Part shown: in pieces, positions 6,981-14,782 of the stretch | How the letters are laid out: each line of letters starts with the position of its first letter | Numbering within the stretch: position 1 is the first letter of the stretch | Assembly: GCA_902465105.1 (NCBI GenBank) | Contig: CABQLM010000011.1 | Coordinates: 1-38,709 of the forward strand | From: an uncultured Collinsella sp. | Lineage (GTDB): Bacteria; Actinomycetota; Coriobacteriia; Coriobacteriales; Coriobacteriaceae | DNA length: 38,709 bases | Direction of reading: 5' to 3' | The notes under the pieces: generated by a model | Told to the model about the DNA's origin: nothing | Seen by the model: the letters and a program-made list of their open reading frames with translations, nothing else | Database searches by the model: none | Translations under genes and position numbers: made by a program

Positions 6981-8141
6981 TCATGACCTTTGACTTGTAA
7001 GACGAAAGAGCGCGGGGATATACACCAGGGAAGAAATCCCGAGCGCAACAAGCAATACGACTCGAATGCCCGCAACGCTACTCAACACAGCGTTGAGCAG
7101 ATAGAAAAGAACAGCACCCACCGCCACCATCTGGCTTTGAACCGAAATCAATGAACAGCGCATCGAAGAATCGGCAGCATTTTGAAAAATTGAGTATTTA
7201 ATTGGAGCAAATAACGAGTAAGCGACCGTCTGCAACACATAGAACACGGGCAGCAAATTAGCCGGAGTAAGGGAAATCAAAAACACAGCTGTCAATACTA
7301 AGCGAATGATGCCGCAAATACGCGCAAAACGGCCCTTGTCGACACGAGCAATCACGCTGGGCACAATAAACCCTATGGAGGCGGAGGCAAGGAGCTGGAC
7401 CGCAATGGTCACGCCCGAAGCGACGGCATTCATTCCGCGGCCGGCAAGCAACAGTGAGAAAAAGTCTTCCAGAGCGACGAAGGCAAATGCCTGAGAACAG
7501 TCCATGATGAACGCTGACCGAAGAATGCCATTACCCGCAATAGCGGCACCGATCATCTTCGGGCTAATTCCATGCTCAGGTGACACCGCGGTGTCCTCTC
7601 TTCTCACCTCAGGAATACAGACAACGACAACCAATGTCAGCACCATTGTGATGATATCGACCGAAAGCCCAACGAGATACGCGCCAGCGGACGATATGAA
7701 ACCGCCCACACAAGCGGAGAGGGCATAAGACGCATAGAAGACAAATCGCTCAACGATATTAAGTCTCACGAGTTGGTCCTGAGAGACGCTATCAATGTAA
7801 ATCGCTTCGATGGATCCGCTCACACATGCAACGGCAAAACCCTTGAGAGCAAACACACCGATTAAAAGCAGAGGAGATCGGACGAAGAGCAGGGCGGCGT
7901 AGTACCCAAGCATTCCCACAATGCCAACGAGGCCGCTTGTCTTTCGTCCAAACCTGTCAGCAATATAACCAGTAGGAACCTCAAGAATGAACTTGCTCAC
8001 TTGATATGCAATCATCATGCTAGAAATCGCCACCATCGAGAATCCGACGAATTCAAGGTAAACCGTCAGAAAATACAAAATGGTGCTGAAGTTCGACAGA
8101 AAAACAAACGTCATATAAAGCAAAACCGTACGGTTTTTCAT
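6981..8141 (-). CDS. MFS transporter, probable exporter
   Basis: Integral membrane major facilitator protein of 386 residues with about 12 hydrophobic segments. The cytoplasmic loop between segments 2 and 3 reads GYIADRFGRKTSG, the MFS signature (family form G-x-x-x-D-R-x-G-R-R/K). Segments after residue 200 form the second half. The start at 8141 (Met-Lys-Asn-Arg) is chosen because GGAGGGCGGAGC lies immediately upstream; the longer form from 8165 has no binding site. A LysR regulator lies 119 bases upstream on the same strand and may control it. Substrate unknown; drug or metabolite efflux is the usual role of this type. Its codons look somewhat more AT-rich than those of its neighbours, which could indicate later acquisition. 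Confidence 0.85.
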   Translation of the reverse strand: MKNRTVLLYMTFVFLSNFSTILYFLTVYLEFVGFSMVAISSMMIAYQVSKFILEVPTGYIADRFGRKTSGLVGIVGMLGYYAALLFVRSPLLLIGVFALKGFAVACVSGSIEAIYIDSVSQDQLVRLNIVERFVFYASYALSACVGGFISSAGAYLVGLSVDIITMVLTLVVVVCIPEVRREDTAVSPEHGISPKMIGAAIAGNGILRSAFIMDCSQAFAFVALEDFFSLLLAGRGMNAVASGVTIAVQLLASASIGFIVPSVIARVDKGRFARICGIIRLVLTAVFLISLTPANLLPVFYVLQTVAYSLFAPIKYSIFQNAADSSMRCSLISVQSQMVAVGAVLFYLLNAVLSSVAGIRVVLLVALGISSLVYIPALFRLTSQRS

Positions 8142-8246
8142 GCTCCGCCCTCCAAGAGTCAGCAATGTAAATCGGAATCTTGGAAAAGCATGGGGGCAAA
8201 GCTGTCAGCTATGCGTTGCAAGGCGTCAATAATCACTTGACGACAC

Positions 8247-8262
8247 GAGGCCAAATGGCCTC
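8247..8262 (-). terminator. Small hairpin at the LysR stop codon
   Basis: GAGGCC (8247-8252) and GGCCTC (8257-8262) pair around AAAT. The hairpin overlaps the stop codon of the LysR gene. There is no T tract, so termination would be weak and read-through into the MFS gene is possible. Confidence 0.3.
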
Positions 8263-9151
8263 AGGAAGCAAGATGACGCAATAGGTGAAGAAATACCGTC
8301 TGGTGTCGATCGGTCCAGGCATTTTGTCGATAGCAAAAATAGATGGGCAAGACCACGTCATGCGAGGCTTCAATGGAGCACTCACTCACTTCTGATCCAT
8401 CCGATGCGAGAGAGGACCCAGACAAACTCAATATCAATCCCCCGGCTTGAAGAAACTCAGCCTGAGCCCTGCTTCCGTATTCAACATCACGGAAGCGAAA
8501 ATTGACGAGCTGGGCTTCAGGGCATTGGTTAATCGCATTGAGACAGGGTGACAAATTAATGGGAACAGCGAGCCTGCCGCTCAGTAACTCGCGAATGGTC
8601 ATGGCGCCCACAGATTGATGACCCGCTGGACACGAAAGAACCTTGAGCTCCTTTTCACCCAAGTATTTCGAAGAAAGGACGCTGTCCCTTGGTTCCTCAA
8701 ATGAGATGGCCGCGTCCGAAATTCCAAGCACAAGTGATTCAAAGCATGTAGCCGTTGGCTGATGCCACACATCGAGGTGAATATGAGGGTGAGAGCGTTC
8801 AAACGAGTCATACCAGTTTTCGGCAAAAAGACGCCCCCGCCCATGAAGGCAGGGGGCGTAAAGACGAAAGTGACCATCGGGCGAGACGCCGTCGTCCCTT
8901 GATTGAGCGTACTTTTTGAGATCGCCGACTTGCGCCAGGATCACGCGTGCACGACGCGCAAATTCTCTGCCTGCCGGAGACAAAACAGCCTCCCCCGCCG
9001 ATCGGTCGAGCAAAACAATCTGATACTCAGATTCCAATTTTTTGATTGCCGACGAAACAGCCTGCGGACTCACATGAACGGCGCGAGCTGCTTTGCGCAC
9101 GCCGCCATAGTTCGCTACCGCTTGAAGGTATTCGAGTTGAGAAAGCTGCAT
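8261..9151 (-). CDS. LysR family transcriptional regulator
   Basis: DNA-binding regulator of 296 residues. The N-terminal winged helix-turn-helix occupies about residues 1-60 (MQLSQLEYLQAVANYGG, then VSPQAVSSAIKKLE and LSPAGREF), exactly the LysR arrangement. Residues from about 90 form the substrate-binding-like effector domain. TTTGGAGT precedes the ATG at 9151. It lies upstream of the MFS gene in the same direction, unlike the usual divergent arrangement, so the MFS gene is a plausible but unproven target. The effector is unknown. Confidence 0.9.
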   Translation of the reverse strand: MQLSQLEYLQAVANYGGVRKAARAVHVSPQAVSSAIKKLESEYQIVLLDRSAGEAVLSPAGREFARRARVILAQVGDLKKYAQSRDDGVSPDGHFRLYAPCLHGRGRLFAENWYDSFERSHPHIHLDVWHQPTATCFESLVLGISDAAISFEEPRDSVLSSKYLGEKELKVLSCPAGHQSVGAMTIRELLSGRLAVPINLSPCLNAINQCPEAQLVNFRFRDVEYGSRAQAEFLQAGGLILSLSGSSLASDGSEVSECSIEASHDVVLPIYFCYRQNAWTDRHQTVFLHLLRHLAS

Positions 9152-9192
9152 AGATTACTCCAAAGGCAGCCAAGTCGACGGGCCACGCGTCC

Positions 9193-9528
9193 TCAGATGA
9201 GGTTCTCGCCCAGGTTCTTGCCGCCGAGGACGTGCATGTGGAAGTGCATGACGGTCTGGCCGGCGTTGACGCCCTTGTTGGAGATGACGCGGAAGCCGTC
9301 CTCCAGGCCCTTGGTCTTAGCGACCTCCTGGATGGCGTGAGCCATGGCGCCCATGGTCTCGGCAGGCACGTTGTCGGCGATGTCGCTGTAGTGCTTCTTG
9401 GGGATCACGAGCGTGTGGACCGGCGCCTGGGGATTGAGGTCGTCGAACGCGATGACCTGATCGTCCTCATAGACAACGGTCGAGGGGATCTCGTGGTTGG
9501 CAATTTTGCAGAAGATGCAATCACACAT
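9193..9528 (-). CDS. HIT family nucleotide-binding protein
   Basis: A 111-residue histidine triad protein, of the Hint branch that hydrolyses adenosine 5'-monophosphoramidates and related AMP-lysine compounds. The active-site triad HFHMHVLGG is at residues 95-103, and CDCIFCKI (2-9) is the usual N-terminal Cys-rich start of bacterial Hint proteins. AAAGGAAC lies before the ATG. It sits downstream of xseB on the same strand; the association appears to be one of shared transcription, not function. Confidence 0.92.
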   Translation of the reverse strand: MCDCIFCKIANHEIPSTVVYEDDQVIAFDDLNPQAPVHTLVIPKKHYSDIADNVPAETMGAMAHAIQEVAKTKGLEDGFRVISNKGVNAGQTVMHFHMHVLGGKNLGENLI

Positions 9529-9577
9529 GGTTGGTTCCTTTCTCGCAGACCAAGGTAATTATATTTGGTCGGGATGG

Positions 9578-9844
9578 TTAGAACGAGAGGTTGTCGTCGG
9601 TGTTGGCGGCTTCGCCGTCGGCGAGCACGTCGTTGCCGTCGACGCCCTTAAGGAGCACCGAGACCTTCTGCTCGGCATCGGACAGGCGGGTGCGCAGGCT
9701 CTTGAGGAGCTCGACGCCGCGGGTGTAGCTCTCGAGCGACTCCTCGAGCTCCATGTCGCCCGACTCCAGGCTGCGGATGATGAGCTCCAGCTCCTGCGAG
9801 GCCTGCTTGTACGTAAGCTGCTCGACCGGGGTCTTCTCTGCCAT
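9578..9844 (-). CDS. xseB: Exodeoxyribonuclease VII small subunit
   Basis: An 88-residue subunit of exonuclease VII, which degrades single-stranded DNA to acid-soluble oligonucleotides with XseA. The typical short helical sequence is visible: YKQASQELELIIRSLESGDM followed by LEESLESYTRGVELLKSLRTRL. Length fits the family, apart from an acidic C-terminal tail. It follows xseA by 42 bases on the same strand, the common order. Confidence 0.94.
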   Translation of the reverse strand: MAEKTPVEQLTYKQASQELELIIRSLESGDMELEESLESYTRGVELLKSLRTRLSDAEQKVSVLLKGVDGNDVLADGEAANTDDNLSF

Positions 9845-9886
9845 ATCTGTTTCCTTTCCTAAAGGTTTATCGCTATGTAACGCGAC

Positions 9887-11356
9887 CTACTCGACCGCAT
9901 CGACCGTTGCCGCCACATTGCCGTCTGCCATGCGCACGCGGACGGCGTCGCCGGGCTTAAAGGTCTTGGCGCTCGTAGCCACCCCATCATCGCTGTACGC
10001 GATGGAGTAACCGCGGGCAAGCACCTTGAGCGGCGACAGGGCATCGAGCGACGCGGCAGCTCGGCCTAAGTCGGACGCAGGCTTGCCGAGCATCGTGCGC
10101 CCCTGATGCTCCAGACGGGAGCTCGCAAGTGTGAGCGCATGGCGCTTGCCATCGAGCCCTGAGGTGCTTGCGATCAAGCGCTCGGGCAGACGCTCGAAGT
10201 TGGAGCGGAAGGCCCCAACCGAACGCGTTATGGCGCCGGACAGACGATCGGCCGTCAGGGCAAGCTCGGACTCGCGACGCTCGACCATAAACGTGGGGTC
10301 GTTGAGGCACGGGCGGCATGCGGCTGCATCGAGCGCGTCGCCCAGACGAGCCGTATAGGCATCCCAGGCTCGACGACCGCGCTGGTCGAGCATTTCCAGA
10401 TCGACCTGATCCGACCCGATCATCGAAGCCATCGCGGCGCCCAGACGCTGATGGCGCGCCTCGAGCACGTCGGCCAACTCCGTCATAGCCGGCGCCACCG
10501 ATTCTGCCGCTGCCGTTGGCGTGGAGGCGCGACGGTCGCTCACCATGTCGCAAATCGAGGTATCGGGCTCATGGCCAATACCGGTCACCACGGGCACAGG
10601 ACAAGCCGCCACCGCGCGGGCAAGCTCCTCGTCATTAAAGGTCATGAGGTCCTCGAAGGAGCCACCGCCGCGCACCAACAAAATACAGTCGGGCGCCGGC
10701 GTAATGGAAGCGGCGCGGCGCAGGCCCTCAATGAGCTCTGTCGGCGCGCCCTCGCCTTGTACCTTGGCACCCACGCAGACGAGCTCGACGAGCGGGTTGC
10801 GACGACGCAATGTGCGCTTGACGTCGTCGATTACGGCACCCGAAAGCGAGGTGACGACCGCCACGCGTGAGCAGAACACCGGGATGCGGCGCTTGCGCGC
10901 TTCGTCCATCAGGCCCTCGCGGCGTAGCTTTTCGGCCAGTTGCGCCACTTGTTGACGCAGCAGGCCCTCCCCCGCCAACGAAAACGAGCGGGCAACAAAG
11001 CTCATGCGACCCGTGGGCTTATAGAGATTGAAGCTGCCCTTAAAGCTCACCTGCATGCCATCGCGCAGATCGAAGGTGCGCTTGAGATAGGCGCCCTTCC
11101 AGATAATGCAGTCGACGGCGGCCGAGTCGTCCTTGATCTGGAAATAGCAGTGGCCGCTTCGGGCGTTAGGACCACGAAAACCCGTGACCTCGCCCAGAAC
11201 GCTCAGCTGCGGAATGGCATCGAGCGCACCGGCAGCGATCTCTACCGCCTGGCTCACGCTGAGCTCCTTGCGCTCCTGCTCGTCCGAACCGTCGAACTCG
11301 GCGGAAACGGCATTGCCGGTTAGATTCCAGCCTGCCACGCAGCCCCCCTTCGTCAT
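9887..11356 (-). CDS. xseA: Exodeoxyribonuclease VII large subunit
   Basis: Catalytic subunit of exonuclease VII. The OB-fold DNA-binding domain occupies roughly residues 30-130 (LSVSQAVEIAAGAL, GEVTGFRGPNARSGHCYFQI). The nuclease domain follows, with VVTSLSGAVIDDV, LLVRGGGSFEDLMTFNDE and GIGHEPDTSICDMVSDRRAS. A helical stretch of about 150 residues precedes the C-terminal SPLKVLARGYSIA motif. The first ATG is taken as the start (11356); TTG and GTG codons just upstream are possible and the region before the OB-fold is about 30 residues long. Co-directional with xseB. Confidence 0.94.
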   Translation of the reverse strand: MTKGGCVAGWNLTGNAVSAEFDGSDEQERKELSVSQAVEIAAGALDAIPQLSVLGEVTGFRGPNARSGHCYFQIKDDSAAVDCIIWKGAYLKRTFDLRDGMQVSFKGSFNLYKPTGRMSFVARSFSLAGEGLLRQQVAQLAEKLRREGLMDEARKRRIPVFCSRVAVVTSLSGAVIDDVKRTLRRRNPLVELVCVGAKVQGEGAPTELIEGLRRAASITPAPDCILLVRGGGSFEDLMTFNDEELARAVAACPVPVVTGIGHEPDTSICDMVSDRRASTPTAAAESVAPAMTELADVLEARHQRLGAAMASMIGSDQVDLEMLDQRGRRAWDAYTARLGDALDAAACRPCLNDPTFMVERRESELALTADRLSGAITRSVGAFRSNFERLPERLIASTSGLDGKRHALTLASSRLEHQGRTMLGKPASDLGRAAASLDALSPLKVLARGYSIAYSDDGVATSAKTFKPGDAVRVRMADGNVAATVDAVE

Positions 11357-11453
11357 CGTGCACAAGGGCTCCGGCCCCGTGCAAATTTAAGTCCAACTCA
11401 TAGTACAGCGCCGCAGGGACACAAACCCCCACGGCGCCTGTCAAGCCAATTTG

Positions 11454-12158
11454 TTATCGGTTGGAGTTTCTGTTGTAGCGGGCCATCAGGTAGAGCAGCT
11501 GAATGATCGAAGTGAGCGCTGCGGCCACATAGGTAAGCGCGGCTGCCGTCAGCACCTTCTTGGCACCGTTGACTTGCTTGGAACTCATGCCCGACTGCTC
11601 GATATACGCCACGGCGCGGCGACTGGCATCGATCTCGACAGGCAACGTAACGAGTTGGAACAGCACACTAAACGAGAAGAAGATCAATGCGAGGGTCGTG
11701 AGTCCGGCGATGTTCATAAACAGGCCCAAGAGCAACACGATGGTCCAGGTGTTCTGGGTAAAGTTGACGACCGGGACCAGGGCGGTGCGAACCTTCATCA
11801 TGGCGTAACCGCTCTGACGCTGGGCGGCATGACCCGCCTCGTGGCAGGCGACGGCAACGCTTGCGACCGACCCGCCCGAACGGTTGGCATCCGACAGATA
11901 CAGGTTGTTATCCTGCGGGTTGTAATGATCGGTGAGCTCGCCGGCAACGCCCTTGATACCCACGGCGTTGCAACCGTTGGCGTCGAGCATGCGGCGAGCG
12001 ACCGTGGCACCTGTGTCGCCGTCCGAGCGAACCTTGGACCAGGTCTTGTACGTCGAGTTGATATAGCTCTGCGCCGCAAGACCAAGCACCGTACAAACAA
12101 GGACAACCAGCAGGTACAGCGGGTCGATGCCAAAGCCGTAACCATAGTAATAGGGCAT
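11454..12158 (-). CDS. Membrane zinc metallopeptidase (YugP-like)
   Basis: A 234-residue membrane protein of the Zn_peptidase_2 family, known from Bacillus YugP. An N-terminal transmembrane helix (about 12-30) is followed by a soluble part with the zincin motif HEAGH (106-110), preceded by the family segment LYLSDANRSGGSVASVAVAC. Two or three more hydrophobic helices lie after residue 130. GGAGG stands before the ATG at 12158. The substrate of the family is not established; membrane protein quality control is a guess. It lies between rnd and xseA on the same strand. Confidence 0.9.
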   Translation of the reverse strand: MPYYYGYGFGIDPLYLLVVLVCTVLGLAAQSYINSTYKTWSKVRSDGDTGATVARRMLDANGCNAVGIKGVAGELTDHYNPQDNNLYLSDANRSGGSVASVAVACHEAGHAAQRQSGYAMMKVRTALVPVVNFTQNTWTIVLLLGLFMNIAGLTTLALIFFSFSVLFQLVTLPVEIDASRRAVAYIEQSGMSSKQVNGAKKVLTAAALTYVAAALTSIIQLLYLMARYNRNSNR

Positions 12159-12222
12159 GCGAATTCCTCCGAATCGAGTTACACGTTGGAGGCATTTTAC
12201 CCACTCAGCCGACTAGACTTCC

Positions 12223-13356
12223 CTATAACAACTCAATCTTTCCGTCCTTCACGGTGAGTCCCATATTGCCGGAAAGCAGATCGTCCAGACGCGAACCCAC
12301 AAGCTCAAAACGCCAGCCTTCGCGCAGGGGACTTTGCTCAGGATGCTCAATATAGTCGGCCAGGTCATCGCGCGAGGCAATGACCGAGGTCGCCACGCCC
12401 GAACGCTCGGCAACCAGGCGAATGAGCGCATACATCAGGTCCGTCACGCTCTCCAACTCCGGCGAAATCTGACGGTGCCCGCGCACCATGAGCGGCAGGC
12501 GATCGTGCGGGCAGCTCGCGCCGCGCTTGATGGCCATCAACGCGCCATCCACGTCGCGCTCCCCCAGCTGGTCGGTGCCGCGGATGCTGCGGAACTCCTC
12601 AACGCGCACAGGATTGCGCTTGACGAGCGCCAGCAGTGTATCGTCGGACATAACCCACTTGCGCGGGATGTTGCGCCGCTCAGCGCGGTCCTCACGCCAA
12701 GCGGCAAGCTCGCGCGCAATGCCCAGCTGATGGCGGCTACACGAGTTGATGCGTTTGACCTTGCGGAATGCCTCATGGCGGTCGGCGCGGTAGTGCGACT
12801 CGTCGGCCAAAGGACGCAACTCGTCGAGCACCCAGTCCACGCGGCCCAGCTCACGCAGGCGGCTCATCATCTCGGTATAGGCGACGATTAAGTACTTGAC
12901 GTCATCGATCGCGTACTCGATCTGTTTGTCGGTCAGCGGGCGGCGCGACCAATCGGTCAGCGATTCGGTCTTGGGCAATGAGACGCCGCAAAACGTCTGC
13001 ACGAGCGCACCGTAGGAAATCTGCTGGCGCTCGCCCAAAAAGGCGGCGGCCACCTGCGTGTCAAAAATGGGACGCGGCAGCACGCCCACGGTATGGAGCA
13101 TAACCTCCATATCCTGCGAGCAGGCGTGAAACACCTTGGTCACGCTCTCATCGCCCATAAGCTCGGCCAGCGGCGACAGGTCGTCGATCACCAGAGGATC
13201 GACCGCGACGCTCTCGGCAGGGGTGGCAATCTGGACCAAGCACAGGCGCGGATGAAACGTGCGCTCGCGCAAAAACTCGGTATCGACGGCAATCGCGTCA
13301 AACTCACGGGCGCGCTGGCAAAAGTCGAGCAGAGCCTGATGTGTGGAAATGTACAT
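12223..13356 (-). CDS. rnd: Ribonuclease D
   Basis: A 377-residue 3'-5' exoribonuclease acting on tRNA precursors and other structured RNA. The DEDD nuclease domain shows AVDTEFLRERTFHPRLCLVQI (Asp25, Glu27), a second Asp in FHACSQDMEV and the YAIDDVKYLI motif. HRDC-like helical domains follow (NIPRKWVMSDDTLLALVKR). The start at 13356 places the product in line with other RNase D proteins; a GTG at 13392 would add 12 residues. Neither has a good Shine-Dalgarno. Confidence 0.92.
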   Translation of the reverse strand: MYISTHQALLDFCQRAREFDAIAVDTEFLRERTFHPRLCLVQIATPAESVAVDPLVIDDLSPLAELMGDESVTKVFHACSQDMEVMLHTVGVLPRPIFDTQVAAAFLGERQQISYGALVQTFCGVSLPKTESLTDWSRRPLTDKQIEYAIDDVKYLIVAYTEMMSRLRELGRVDWVLDELRPLADESHYRADRHEAFRKVKRINSCSRHQLGIARELAAWREDRAERRNIPRKWVMSDDTLLALVKRNPVRVEEFRSIRGTDQLGERDVDGALMAIKRGASCPHDRLPLMVRGHRQISPELESVTDLMYALIRLVAERSGVATSVIASRDDLADYIEHPEQSPLREGWRFELVGSRLDDLLSGNMGLTVKDGKIELL

Positions 13357-13454
13357 ATCAACCCATCGAATAAGGTTAGGCCCGAAAAACACGGGTAGGA
13401 TATCGGCATTGCTCTACAACTATACTCGGTTAGTCACAGAACGGGAACGTAAGT

Positions 13455-14372
13455 ATGCGCTGCCTTATCATCCACAACCCGGCATCGGGCCCCAGCTCAG
13501 ATGAAATCTACGCGTTCACGCACGCCCTCGCGCAGGGCGGCGACGAGGTCGTGATGCGTTTTATCGGCGATGGCATGGAGCCCGAGGACGCCGTGGCAGA
13601 CGTGCGCGAGTTTGATCGCGTGGTGATTTCGGGCGGCGACGGCACCGTCTCCAACGTGCTCGACCAGATGCGCGGATGCGGCGTCCCCACGCTCGTCTTC
13701 CCCTCCGGCACGGCCTGCCTGTTCTTCAACAACATTGGCAATGCCCCCGAGGCCGCGGCGCTCGCCAAGGCCTGCCGCGTCGGCCGTACCGTCAAGGCGG
13801 ACATGGGCGAGCTCTTTTGGCTCGACGAGAACGGCAACGAAAAGCGCCACGGCTTTATTATCATCGCCGGATCGGGTTACGATGCCGAGATCATGATGAA
13901 GGCCGCCCCCGCCAAAAACGACATCGGCGAGATCGCCTATTTCCTGTCGGCGCTCGCCACACCCAACCCCACGGTGGCGCACTTTACGATTGAGCATGAC
14001 GGCATTGTCGAGGAGCTCGATGGCATCTGCTGCATGGCCGGCAACACCTCGGTCATTCAAAACGACATCAACCTGTTCCCCGATTGCCGCATGAACGACG
14101 GCATGGTCGACATCGCGGTCATCGAGCCCGTAAAAACCGTCCAGCTCCTGCCCACCGTGATCACCGCCGCGCTCGACCCCGCCGGCAAGGTGCTCGGCCG
14201 TCCGCAGTTCAAGATCATCCAGACCAAGGAAGCCAAGATCACCTGCACCCCGTCGCTGGGCATGCAGTTCGATGGCGAGATCATCTCCAGCAACTCGGGC
14301 GTCTTTGGTGCCCGCGCACTTCCGCAATGCCTCGACCTCATCGTCGACGAATTCTCCCCACTCGAAAAATAG
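13455..14372 (+). CDS. Diacylglycerol kinase-like lipid kinase
   Basis: A 305-residue member of the DAG kinase catalytic family (DgkB/YegS type), which phosphorylates a lipid or sphingoid-like acceptor with ATP. The nucleotide-binding signature SGGDGTV is at residues 59-65, and the N-terminal strand IIHNPASGPSSD is typical. The usual GTGND loop reads GTACLFFNNIG here, an unusual variant. The C-terminal beta-sandwich follows. It is divergent from rnd. The gene directly downstream encodes a 30-residue membrane peptide. Confidence 0.86.
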   Translation: MRCLIIHNPASGPSSDEIYAFTHALAQGGDEVVMRFIGDGMEPEDAVADVREFDRVVISGGDGTVSNVLDQMRGCGVPTLVFPSGTACLFFNNIGNAPEAAALAKACRVGRTVKADMGELFWLDENGNEKRHGFIIIAGSGYDAEIMMKAAPAKNDIGEIAYFLSALATPNPTVAHFTIEHDGIVEELDGICCMAGNTSVIQNDINLFPDCRMNDGMVDIAVIEPVKTVQLLPTVITAALDPAGKVLGRPQFKIIQTKEAKITCTPSLGMQFDGEIISSNSGVFGARALPQCLDLIVDEFSPLEK

Positions 14373-14381
14373 GAGGACCCC

Positions 14382-14474
14382 ATGAACGACACTCCCCTGC
14401 CCGGCTTTATCGTCATTGTTCTGGCCATGCTCATCGGCTATGCGATCAACGTGATCCACCGCCGGAAGAAGTAA
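14382..14474 (+). CDS. Small single-pass membrane protein, 30 residues
   Basis: A short ORF starts at ATG 14382 with TAGGAGG five bases upstream, one of the strongest binding sites in the window. It lies only nine bases after the lipid kinase stop. The product begins MNDTPLPG, has one hydrophobic helix of about 17 residues (FIVIVLAMLIGYAINVI) and ends in a basic tail HRRKK, so it would sit with its C-terminus inside. A terminator follows at 14511. It may assist or recruit the lipid kinase at the membrane; that is inference from position only. Confidence 0.65.
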   Translation: MNDTPLPGFIVIVLAMLIGYAINVIHRRKK

Positions 14475-14510
14475 TTCCACATTGGTATGATATTCATCCA
14501 ATTATCATTT

Positions 14511-14553
14511 CCCCCGTTGTTTATGCATTTGCCAGATAGCGGGGGATTTTTCT
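14511..14553 (+). terminator. Terminator of the lipid kinase unit
   Basis: CCCCCG (14511-14516) pairs with CGGGGG (14540-14545) around a 23-base loop and is followed by ATTTTTC. Confidence 0.75.
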
Positions 14554-14602
14554 TTGTGCCCCGTGCAAGACACTTTATTCAGATACAGTAATTGCAGGGA
14601 GT

Positions 14603-14736
14603 CTTTATTTAAATAAAGCTAGATAATGAGTATTATTGTCCGTTCATCGCATATTTTAGAACGCTCATCGAGTATTTCATCGAAATAGATGAATACTCTT
14701 TAGACTTCCTATAGGCTAATAGATGTATTTATTAGC
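14603..14736 (+). promoter_or_regulatory. AT-rich regulatory region with three dyads before the C69 peptidase
   Basis: The region contains a 16-base perfect palindrome CTTTATTTAAATAAAG (14603-14618). It also holds an imperfect dyad GAGTATTTCATC / GATGAATACTC (14670-14681 and 14688-14698) and a dyad GCTAATA / TATTAGC (14715-14721 and 14730-14736). All lie between the previous terminator and the peptidase start. Such a cluster suggests operator sites or a structured leader. I cannot assign -10 and -35 boxes with confidence. Confidence 0.4.
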
Positions 14737-14782
14737 TGAGATTCCACACAGCTTTGCGGGGTCTCAACAGTTGGGAGGGATC

